This document shows positions 32,010-40,500 of a stretch of DNA of 64,000 nt, in pieces (position 1 is the first letter of the stretch; every line of letters begins with the position of its first letter). Location of the stretch: NCBI GenBank assembly GCA_934725015.1, contig CAKVAS010000002.1, positions 62,001-126,000 on the forward strand, given 5' to 3'. The position numbers and the translations under genes were made by a program. The notes below the pieces were generated by a model. The model ran no database searches. It saw only the letters and a list, made by a program, of their open reading frames with translations, and had not been told where the DNA came from. Source of the DNA: an uncultured Bacteroidales bacterium. GTDB taxonomy: Bacteria; Bacteroidota; Bacteroidia; Bacteroidales; UBA932.

Positions 32010-34910
32010 ATGAAGCGTTTATTTCTCATTGCGGCGACGATGATTGCCGCGCTCGTTTCATCCTCCTGCAACCGGGATTATGAGACGGTCAAGAACGATC
32101 CGATGCACACGCGGATTTATACGCTCGACAACGGGCTTAAGGTCTATATGAGCGTGAACAAGGAGACCCCGAGAATCCAGACCTACATCGCCGTGAAGGT
32201 CGGGGGAAAGAACGACCCGGCGGAGACTACCGGGCTCGCGCACTATTTCGAGCACCTCATGTTCAAGGGTACGGAACAGTTCGGAACGAGTGACTATGCG
32301 GCCGAGAAACCTATGCTCGACGAGATTGAGAATCTTTTCGAGATTTACAGAAAGACGACCGACGAGGCTGAGAGGGCCGCGATTTACCACAGGATAGACT
32401 CCATAAGCTACGAGGCGTCCAAGATTGCGATTCCTAACGAGTACGACAAGCTCATGTCCATGATCGGAGCCGACGGAACCAACGCCTTCACCTCGACCGA
32501 CGAGACCGTGTATGTCGAGAACATTCCTTCGAACCAGATTGAAAACTGGGCTAAGGTGCAGGCCGACCGCTTTCAGCACCCTGTAATCCGAGGGTTCCAC
32601 ACGGAGCTTGAGACGATTTACGAGGAGAAGAACATGTCCCTGACGAAGGACAACCGCAAGATGTATGAGGCTATGCTCGCCGCCCTGTTCCCGCATCATC
32701 CTTATGGCACTCAGACGGTTCTCGGCACGCAGGAGCATCTGAAGAACCCGTCAATCACCAACGTGAAGGCCTATCACAAGACATGGTATGTGCCGAACAA
32801 TATGGCAATCTGTCTTTCCGGCGACTTCGACCCGGACGAGATGATGACCATAATAAAGAAGTATTTCGGCGGAATGCAGCCTAATCCGGAGCTGCCGAAG
32901 CTGGAATTTGAGCCGGAGTCTCCGATTACGGCTCCTGAAGTTCATGACGTCTATGGACTTGAGTCCGAGTATGTCTATCTCGCGTGGAGGCTTCCTGCGG
33001 CTGTTGACAAGTCGAACGACGTCGCCGAAATAGCCTCTTCAATCGTCTATAACGGCAAGGCCGGAATGCTTGACCTGAATGTGAACCAGCAGCAGAAGGT
33101 GCTGATGTCATACGGGTTCAGCAACAATATGCCGGATTACGGAATGTTCATGATGGTCGGCTACCCTAAGCAGGGGCAGACGCTCGAGGAGGTGCGTGAC
33201 GTGCTTCTGGAGCAGGTCGCGAAGCTGCGCGCGGGCGATTTCGACGAGGAGCTCATCACAGCCTCAATCAACAACTTCAGGAAGGACTATATGTCGGGAC
33301 TTGAGGACAACGAGCAGAGGGCTATGAGCTATGTCAATGCCTTCATCGATGGCGAGGACTGGGCTGACTGCGTGGGCAAGATAGACCGCTGCTCCAAGGT
33401 TACAAAGGAGGATGTGGTCGCCTGGGCGAATGAATATCTCGGCGCCGAGAGCTATGTCGAAATCAATAAGAGACAGGGAGTTGACAAGAACGTGAAGAAG
33501 ATATCCGCTCCTAAGATTACCCCTATCGTGACAAACCGCGACCGCCAGTCGGATTTCCTTGCCGAGATTCAGGGCACTGAGGTCAAGCCTATCGAGCCTG
33601 TATTTGTTGACTTCAGCAAGGAAATGTCGGAGTTCGCGGTTGCAGACGGGATTGACGTCCTCTACAAGAAGAACGAGACCAACGGCCTCTTCTCCCTTGA
33701 ATATGTGTTCGACATCAACCGTGAGCAGGATCCTGAGCTGTCTTTCGCCCTGAACTATCTTTCCTACCTCGGCACGGCCACCAGGAGCCACGACGAGATT
33801 GCGAAGGAACTCTATGACCTTGCGGCGGACTATAGCTGCTATGTCGGAAACACGAGGACATACGTCACTATGGACGGCCTCGGCGAGTCGATGAAGGACG
33901 TCATGGCAATCGTTGAGGACGTGATTTACAACGCGCAGGGCGACGAGGGGATTCTTGAGGGCCTCAAGGCCGATATGCTCAAGGACCGCGCCGACAGCAA
34001 GCTCAACCAGCAGAGCTGCTTCCGCGCTCTCCAGAGATACACCCAGCTCGGCGGCGACGCCATCCGCAGGAGCACTCTCTCGAACGAGAGGATTCTCTCC
34101 CTTACTTCGGACGAGCTTCTTGCAAAGGTGCGCGGACTTTTCGACAAGAAACATGAGGTCGTCTATTATGGTCCGGCCTCGGAGAAGTCTCTCAAGGAGG
34201 CGCTTGCCGACGTTCACGTGAAGGACAAGGCTCTTGAGGACACGAAGATTCAGTGGCCTGAGTATCAGGTGACCGCCGACAACTCTGTAGTGATGGCGCA
34301 GTATGACGCCAAGCAGCTCTACTACATCCAATACTCCTGCGACGGCCGCAGGTTCACCCCGGCTTCAGAGGCGGGCATCGACCTCTACAACAGCTACTTC
34401 GGCGGCGGAATGAACAGCATCGTGTTTCAGGAGATGCGCGAGGCGCGAGGCCTTGCCTACTCTGCGTGGGCGGCTCTGATTTCCCCTTATTTCCGTGACG
34501 GAAAGTACTACTACACCGCGTTCATCGCCACGCAGAACGACAAGATGAAGCAGGCTGTGGAGGCTTTCGACGACATCATCAACAACATTCCGGAGTCCGA
34601 GGCCGCGTTCAAGATTGCCAAGGATGCGCTCATCGCCAACCTCCGCACTTCCCGCACCATCGGAATGGGCGTCCTGAACAGCTACATCAACTGCCGTGAC
34701 CTCGGCCTTTCCGAGCCGCTCGACAAGGAAATCTTCAACGCCCTTCAGAACATGACTCTCGAAGACGTGAAGGCCGTCCACGCCGAGTGGGTGAAGGACC
34801 GTCACTACACCTATGCTATCCTCGGTGACATCAAGGACCTCGACACGAAGTTCCTCGGCACCCTCGGACCGGTAAAGACGGTTTCTCTCGAAGAAATCTT
34901 CGGCTATTAG
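32010..34910 (+). CDS. M16-family zinc metallopeptidase lipoprotein
   Basis: ATG 32010 gives 966 residues with a lipoprotein signal (MKRLFLIAATMIAALVSSSC); an in-frame ATG 48 bp upstream would add an odd N-terminus. The first M16 domain has the inverted zinc motif HYFEH in GLAHYFEHLMFKGTE near residue 77 and the distal Glu in ELETIYEEKNM. A second M16-like half follows without the HxxEH motif (from about residue 510), as is usual for pitrilysin-type two-domain enzymes where the second half is structural. It probably sits on the periplasmic face of the outer membrane and degrades peptides. It is the only gene between tRNA-Gly and mtgA. Confidence 0.92.
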   Translation: MKRLFLIAATMIAALVSSSCNRDYETVKNDPMHTRIYTLDNGLKVYMSVNKETPRIQTYIAVKVGGKNDPAETTGLAHYFEHLMFKGTEQFGTSDYAAEKPMLDEIENLFEIYRKTTDEAERAAIYHRIDSISYEASKIAIPNEYDKLMSMIGADGTNAFTSTDETVYVENIPSNQIENWAKVQADRFQHPVIRGFHTELETIYEEKNMSLTKDNRKMYEAMLAALFPHHPYGTQTVLGTQEHLKNPSITNVKAYHKTWYVPNNMAICLSGDFDPDEMMTIIKKYFGGMQPNPELPKLEFEPESPITAPEVHDVYGLESEYVYLAWRLPAAVDKSNDVAEIASSIVYNGKAGMLDLNVNQQQKVLMSYGFSNNMPDYGMFMMVGYPKQGQTLEEVRDVLLEQVAKLRAGDFDEELITASINNFRKDYMSGLEDNEQRAMSYVNAFIDGEDWADCVGKIDRCSKVTKEDVVAWANEYLGAESYVEINKRQGVDKNVKKISAPKITPIVTNRDRQSDFLAEIQGTEVKPIEPVFVDFSKEMSEFAVADGIDVLYKKNETNGLFSLEYVFDINREQDPELSFALNYLSYLGTATRSHDEIAKELYDLAADYSCYVGNTRTYVTMDGLGESMKDVMAIVEDVIYNAQGDEGILEGLKADMLKDRADSKLNQQSCFRALQRYTQLGGDAIRRSTLSNERILSLTSDELLAKVRGLFDKKHEVVYYGPASEKSLKEALADVHVKDKALEDTKIQWPEYQVTADNSVVMAQYDAKQLYYIQYSCDGRRFTPASEAGIDLYNSYFGGGMNSIVFQEMREARGLAYSAWAALISPYFRDGKYYYTAFIATQNDKMKQAVEAFDDIINNIPESEAAFKIAKDALIANLRTSRTIGMGVLNSYINCRDLGLSEPLDKEIFNALQNMTLEDVKAVHAEWVKDRHYTYAILGDIKDLDTKFLGTLGPVKTVSLEEIFGY

Positions 34911-34984
34911 TGGTCGGGCGAATCTGAGAGCGGATTGCACTCCATCTCTCATATTCCCCCTCCCTCTCAGATTATAATTTTTTG

Positions 34985-35024
34985 AAAATCGGGGCATTTC
35001 GCTTGAACGGGATGCCCCGATTTT
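34985..35024 (+). terminator. terminator after the M16 gene, joined to the mtgA promoter
   Basis: AAAATCGGGGCAT (34985-34997) pairs with ATGCCCCGATTTT (35012-35024) and is followed by more T. The mtgA -7 box begins four bases later. Confidence 0.9.
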
Positions 35025-35027
35025 TTA

Positions 35028-35035
35028 TACCTTTG
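35028..35035 (+). promoter_or_regulatory. -7 box of mtgA, very close to the start codon
   Basis: TACCTTTG is only eight bases from the ATG at 35044, so transcription would start within a few bases of the start codon and the mRNA would be nearly leaderless. Confidence 0.6.
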
Positions 35036-35043
35036 TAGCACCG

Positions 35044-35703
35044 ATGAAAAAATGGAGGAAAATATTGTTTCTTCGGATTCCGCTGGGGTTCGTCGCGTTC
35101 AGTGTCGCGCTGGTCGCTGTGCTGAAGTATGTGCCGATACGCTGGACTCCGCTGATGCTCAAGCGTTCTGTCGAGTTCCGGGACGACCCTAAGTTCAGGA
35201 CGCGGCAGGAATGGGTGCCGATAGAGAAGATTTCCGGGAATATGGAAACGGCGGTGATTATGTCCGAGGACGCCTATTTCCGCCGCCACATGGGATTCGA
35301 GATTGACGCGATGCGGAAGATGCTTGAGGACCACAGGAAGAGGGGAACGAAAATCCGCGGATGCAGCACAATTTCCCAGCAGACCGCCAAGAATGTATTC
35401 ACATTCTGTACGAACACATGGGCGCGGAAAATCGTAGAGGCGTGGTGGACTGTCCTTATCGAGCTGATTTGGGGCAAGGACCGCATCCTTGAGGTCTATC
35501 TCAATGTCGCGGAAACCGGCAGGGGACTCTATGGCGTGGAGGCCGCCTCGCAGTTCTACTACGGTCATTCCTGCGCCCGTCTCTCGGCACCCGAAGCCGC
35601 CGCTCTCACCTGCTGCCTCCCGCGCCCTCTCCGCCGCACCCCTCAATGGATTATGTCGAGCCGTCCCGCCAAATACCGCCGCCTCGTCCGCGACATTTCC
35701 TGA
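35044..35703 (+). CDS. mtgA: monofunctional peptidoglycan glycosyltransferase
   Basis: The 219-residue protein has an N-terminal membrane anchor (about residues 8-28) and a single GT51 domain. The GT51 motifs are all there: EDAYFRRHMGF (catalytic Glu), GCSTISQQTAKN, RKIVEAWW, KDRILEVYLN and RGLYGVEAASQFYYG. There is no transpeptidase domain, so it polymerises lipid II to glycan strands but does not cross-link. Its length is normal for MtgA (about 220-240). It lies alone, with a -7 box almost touching its start. Confidence 0.95.
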   Translation: MKKWRKILFLRIPLGFVAFSVALVAVLKYVPIRWTPLMLKRSVEFRDDPKFRTRQEWVPIEKISGNMETAVIMSEDAYFRRHMGFEIDAMRKMLEDHRKRGTKIRGCSTISQQTAKNVFTFCTNTWARKIVEAWWTVLIELIWGKDRILEVYLNVAETGRGLYGVEAASQFYYGHSCARLSAPEAAALTCCLPRPLRRTPQWIMSSRPAKYRRLVRDIS

Positions 35704-35747
35704 CTGTCGCTTTATTTGGCTATTGTCAGGGCAGCGTATAATCACAC

Positions 35748-35966
35748 TCATTTCTCGTCCTCTAATTCCTGGCATAATGCCACGGGACCGAGAGTCCATA
35801 ATTTTGTGTCTTCGTTTTCGAGATTGTGATATGTTTCGGAACAATAGATTCTCCTTATGGCATCGACTATGCTGATGTTGTCCGTTTCTGACAAAATGTC
35901 GGCCATCCAACTGACTTTGGACGGGAGGAACAGATAGAGATTTTCCTGAGTGACATTCAGATTCAT
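35748..35966 (-). CDS. 72-residue small protein, possible partner of the DUF3990 gene
   Basis: The 72-residue protein (ENLYLFLPSKVSWMADIL, then SIVDAIRRIYCSETYHNLE, ending TKLWTLGPVALCQELEDEK) has the look of a compact helical family found downstream of DUF3990 genes in Bacteroidales. The ATG overlaps the stop of the upstream DUF3990 fragment (ATGA), which indicates that they form an operon. Such modules have toxin-antitoxin features, with the small protein as possible antitoxin; this is inference from context and memory. The reading frame is intact. Confidence 0.6.
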   Translation of the reverse strand: MNLNVTQENLYLFLPSKVSWMADILSETDNISIVDAIRRIYCSETYHNLENEDTKLWTLGPVALCQELEDEK

Positions 35967-36169
35967 AACAAAACCTCCTTCGCTTCAATGAAATGGAGAT
36001 ATGAAAGTGACTTGTCCGTATGAAACAGGAATTGATCTACCAGATTGTAAATTTTGAGCTCTCGAAGCGCTCTTTTTTCAGGAACCTTGCGGCGCGGAGA
36101 AGATGCGCATAAAATGTCCAATATTTCTGAAAAAATGTCAGATTGGTAACATTTTTTATCAAATGGCAC
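35963..36169 (-). pseudogene. C-terminal fragment of a DUF3990 protein
   Basis: A short frame of 68 codons (GTG 36169, just after an in-frame stop) ends in LKIYNLVDQFLFHTDKSLSY then LHFIEAKEVLL, which resembles the C-terminus of DUF3990 (FHTEKALxxLRFxEAKEV). The N-terminal catalytic-like part with YHGT is missing. An N-terminal DUF3990-like piece on the same strand lies at 43342-43437, beyond the BspA-like gene. No clear promoter is seen. Confidence 0.6.
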
Positions 36170-36265
36170 GGGTTATGTCACATTTTCGTCCGTTCGGCAT
36201 CTAATAAATCCGAAATGTGTTCTCCTCGCGTTTGGGGAGTTGGGAATTTGCGTGCATAAAGATAT

Positions 36266-37126
36266 ATGACAAAGTCGCTGAAATACATTGTCGCATTGTT
36301 CGGTCTGATGGCCGGTGGTGCGTGTTTCCGTGTCTCCGCACAGTCGCAGGAGTCATGGTCGGGCGACGCAATGCATATATATGTCCTTGAAAGCGAGCCA
36401 ATCGCTTCCCCCAAGGTTTCAATGCTTGACAACCGTATGACAGGCGGATGCGCCTACATCGACTGGCTGCGACGCCCGAAGAAAGCCGGCTTCATCGACG
36501 AACTTCTCGGTCCGATAGGTCAGGTCAAGAACGGTCCCTACGCGGAATGGACCACTAAAATCGCGTATCTGTCAGTCACCGGAAGCATGAAGTTCCAGTC
36601 CTCGCCCCTGTTGAGCGACACATGGAAACTTTACCGCTCGACATATGACCGCTATGATTTCATACTTGGACAGGAGGCCCGCAAGGTGGTGACATTCAGG
36701 CTCTCCGGCTCCTACTCCATGACGGGGATAAAGGTCTTCGACACGCCGAAGGTCGCGCACTGCTACAACATCGGCGTCAGACCAGAACTTGTCCTTAACA
36801 GGATTGACTGGAACGGGAACGGCAGTTCCTCCCTGACGCTTTCAGCCCTTGCCGGCCCTGAGCTCGGCGTGCTGTTCAGCTTTGACAACTGGATTCTCCA
36901 GACGCGCTTCTACGCCGGGGTTTCCGCCGCAGCCCGCATCGACTACAGCATCTCGGACCGCTTCTGCCTCTATTGCGAGCCGCGTCTTTCCTACGTGCCC
37001 TACACCCTCAGGCAGTTTTCCTTCAACCGCAGCGTTTCCGCATCGGACATCACCGAGTTCCCCTCCGCCGGCAACCTCTTCGGCTCCCTTGTCCGCCTGA
37101 ATCTCGGCTTCCGCATTTCATTCTGA
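36266..37126 (+). CDS. outer-membrane beta-barrel-like protein of unknown function
   Basis: The 286-residue protein has a signal peptide (MTKSLKYIVALFGLMAGGAC then FRVSAQ) and alternating hydrophobic strands through the rest, with IRVRPELVLNRIDW-like and LNLGFRISF strands, the last ending in Phe as in outer-membrane proteins. It may belong to the DUF3316 group, but this is uncertain. It lies alone; the neighbour upstream is the DUF3990 remnant, the one downstream is a gap of about 420 bases. Confidence 0.7.
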   Translation: MTKSLKYIVALFGLMAGGACFRVSAQSQESWSGDAMHIYVLESEPIASPKVSMLDNRMTGGCAYIDWLRRPKKAGFIDELLGPIGQVKNGPYAEWTTKIAYLSVTGSMKFQSSPLLSDTWKLYRSTYDRYDFILGQEARKVVTFRLSGSYSMTGIKVFDTPKVAHCYNIGVRPELVLNRIDWNGNGSSSLTLSALAGPELGVLFSFDNWILQTRFYAGVSAAARIDYSISDRFCLYCEPRLSYVPYTLRQFSFNRSVSASDITEFPSAGNLFGSLVRLNLGFRISF

Positions 37127-37205
37127 CCCGCTGCGAAGAAATTGTGTCGTGGCCCCGTTCCTTTGCCCTGAAATTTCATAAAAAGTGCAGATTTCCTGAT
37201 TTCCT

Positions 37206-37236
37206 TTTGTTTCTTCGCCAAAATAAACTAATTTTG
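37206..37236 (+). promoter_or_regulatory. promoter with a long leader before the BspA-like gene
   Basis: TTTG (37206-37209), 19 nt, TAATTTTG (37229-37236): a perfect match. It gives a leader of about 300 nt before the BspA-like GTG start at 37546. Confidence 0.7.
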
Positions 37237-37274
37237 TCGGGTCAATGGCCTGAGCCGTTGGCAGATACATATTG

Positions 37275-37442
37275 ATGAAAGTGTTTTCGTCTTTGTCCCC
37301 AAGTGGAAAATGTGGAAGTTTTAAAGCTAATGGACGGTCGAATACGCTCATTCCTTGTTTAGACTATGGCTTCGTGCTCGACTCGTGCGAACACATATAC
37401 CCCATATCTATTCAGGTGTGGGGTATATCTCGTTTATATTAG
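37275..37442 (+). CDS. possible 55-residue leader peptide
   Basis: The first ATG after the promoter opens a frame of 55 codons (MKVFSSLSPSGKCGSFKANG to a stop at 37442). It contains a 10-bp perfect inverted repeat near its 3' end. Codon pattern is plausible but I know no homologue, so this may be a regulatory upstream frame or nothing. Confidence 0.3.
   Translation: MKVFSSLSPSGKCGSFKANGRSNTLIPCLDYGFVLDSCEHIYPISIQVWGISRLY
37395..37428 (+). promoter_or_regulatory. 10-bp hairpin in the BspA-like leader
   Basis: ATATACCCCA (37395-37404) and TGGGGTATAT (37419-37428) pair perfectly around 14 nt, in the leader between the promoter at 37206 and the start at 37546. The rest of 37127-37545 holds no other gene that I can support. 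Confidence 0.6.
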
Positions 37443-37545
37443 CAAAGGTCTTTCCACAACCTCCATTTGGATAAACGGAATCAGCTCCACACTTTCTTTT
37501 TTAACCGATAACCCCGTTCGGAGCCGGCGGGACAGAAGAACAGCT

Positions 37546-40500
37546 GTGAAAAAAATCTATCTTTTTCTATTCATGTGCCTTGTTGCCGTATCGTGCGGAC
37601 TTGAACCGAATCCTGAAAAAAACGATGATGACACCAACCGGCAGGAAGGTCTTTGCAACTCTGTGAGGGGAAATGTTCAGAAAGGCCCGTTTGTCTTCGG
37701 CTCTGACATCGTCGTGGTGATTCTGGATGATGCGTTGAATCCCACTGAAAAAATCTGTCGGACTGTTGTGGCCGACAATTCCGGCAGTTTTGAGATGAGC
37801 AATCAGATTGACGGACGCTATGTTGAAATCGTTGCCACAGGGCGGTATTTTAATGAAATGACCGGTCGTGAGTCCGATTCCCGGATAATCCTGCGGGCGC
37901 TGGCGGACCTTACGGAGGATGGTAATACTAATGTGAATCTGCTTACAACTCTTGCCTCCGGCAGGGTAAGGCATCTGGTGCAGTCCGCTAACATGGACAT
38001 GATAAATGCCCGCAGAACTGCGGAGAAAGAGCTTCTGGATTTGTTCCATATTCCGGAGACGGTGCAGATGCCCGGGAGTTTTGACAAACTGGACATATTG
38101 CGCGGAGGCGATGCAAATGCCGTACTCCTTGCCATATCGGCGACAATGCAGGGCGGAAGAAGTGAGAGCGAACTGTCGGAACTGCTTTCGAAGGCTGCGG
38201 CTGAGTTTGAGACTTCCGGAAAAGTAGGAGATTCTGTCATGGCGATGCTCCGTGAGGGCGGTATGTCCGTTGATGCCGCTTCTGTACGGAATAATCTTGA
38301 AAGTTTCTGCGAATCTTCCGGGATGACGGGATATGAGATTCCTCCGTTCGAGGATTTTATTGATGCCAACGGCAACGGTGTGATTGACAGGCAGGACAGC
38401 TGGCTGGTTATAAGTCCAAAGGAAGTCTTCCTTTCTGATGAAGCGGGGGCATTCGAGGTCGAACTTCAGCATAACCTGACATACGACGTCGTGATAGAGT
38501 CGGATGTCGAGGGGTGGATTTCTCAGGATCTTACGAAAGCGCATCTTGAAACGGATGTGCTGAAGTTCAGCTGCACCGCTAACGAAGGCTATGAGGCCCG
38601 CTATGCGAGAATCGTCGTCAAGGACAGAAACAGCGACCTCACGGATTACATAAAGGTTGTGCAGAAGCAGCACGATGCATTGTCCGTGACCTCCGACTAT
38701 GTGAGCCTGCCGCGTGAGGGCGGGAATTTTCAGATAGAGGTGAAGAGCAATGTTGATGTTTCCGTGGAAATCCCTGCAAATATGGCCACATGGATAACAC
38801 AGGTTCCCGCGACAAAGGGACTTGTCTCTTATGTTCTCGAATTTACGGCATCCCGGAACGATGAGCCGGACAGCAGGCAGGGAAAGATTATTCTCAGAAG
38901 CGGTGAACTTCACGAAGAAGTGACGGTTTGCCAGCAAGGTGAGCGTATCCTTCTTCTCGACAGGAACGATTTCACGCTTTCCTGTGAACGTCAGAATGTC
39001 GTTGTCCATCTCACAAGCAACCTCGACTGCAATGTCGTGATGCCAGCTGCGGACTGGATTCGGAGGACAGCGCTGACAAGAAGCCTCGTTACAAGCGACC
39101 TTGTTTTTGAAGTCGATGCGAATGATGGCTATGACTCACGGGAGGCGCGGATTCTCGTTCAGGCTGACGGAATACAGGAGAGCATAAGGATTGCCCAGCT
39201 GCAGAAGGACGCGATAATCGTCGGAACTGACAGATATGAGATTTCGTACGATGGCGGTGTCGTTGATGTCGCGTTGAGCAGTAATGTGAAATATGAAGTC
39301 TCGGTAGCCGATGGCGTGGACTGGATTGAATGCCTGCCCGCGACCAAGGCTCTGACTGAGTCTGTTGTCTCGCTGAATGTGGCGAGGAATGACGGTTTGC
39401 TGGAGCGTGTGGGGGCAGTCACGATAAGCAATGCCGTGAGCGGACTGTCTAACACGGTCACAATCGTACAGGGCGGAAATGTGGCGACTTTCGAGGTTGA
39501 CGTGCCGACAGCGGGAACCTTGTCCGGGATTTTGACTGACATTCAGAAGGCAAACATTGTCGATATGAAGGTGACTGGAAATCTGAACGGGGATGATTTC
39601 AAGACGATGGAGGCGATGCCGAAGCTGATGGAACTTGACTTGAGCGGAGCGGCGGTTCAGGGGAACATTATCCCGGAGGAGGCGATGACAAATACAAATG
39701 ATAAGGAGTTTCGATATGGCTCGATGTCTAATCTTCACAGACTTGTTTTGCCGGAAGGCGTGATTTCAATCGGAAAGGGAGCATTCTGCATACCAAGCCT
39801 TGAGGATATTGTCCTGCCGGAGAGCCTGTCTTCAATAAGGGAATATGCATTTTACAATTCAGGACTTGTTGACATTTTGATTCCGGCAAATGTCGTGTTC
39901 ATCGAACGGAATGCGTTCTGTAATGCTTCCAAATTGACATCTGTCAGTTTCGCGCCTGATTCGAAATTGCAGAGGATAGAAGGTTCGGTCGGCAGAAGTC
40001 CACTTTTTCGGGATCTGGTTTTTTCCGGCGCATTTATGAATTGTTCCTCTTTGAAGCGGTTTGAATTGCCGGCCTCTGTCATCTCTGTCAGTGTCGGAGC
40101 ATTTTATGGCTGCAGTTCATTGGAAGACTTCATCATTCCGGACAACACTTCCTTAACATCAATAGAAGGGTATTATGCCAGAAACTCCGACCCGCTTGGC
40201 GGAGGGGATTATTATGGCGGTCTCTTTGAAAATTGTATTTCGCTGAATGAAATCAGAATCCCGGCAAAGATTAAGTCCATTGACAAATATGCATTCAGAA
40301 ATTCCGGTGTCAGTAAGGTTGTGTTTGCAGGGGAGTCCCGGTGTGAGAAAATAGGCAATCATGTTTTTTCCGGGTGTAAAACTCTGGAGAGTATAGACAT
40401 TCCGGCAACTGTGAAGACCATCGGAGACTATGTCTTCCAAAACTGCACATCTTTGAAGTCTTTGGACTTGTCAAATGCTGAAACGGTTGGTGTTCAGGTC

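Noticed and set aside
37118..37351. Minus-strand frame of 77 codons between the beta-barrel and BspA-like genes
   Set aside because: The plus-strand promoter at 37206 lies across it, no family was recognised, and it overlaps the end of the beta-barrel gene. It remains a weak possibility.
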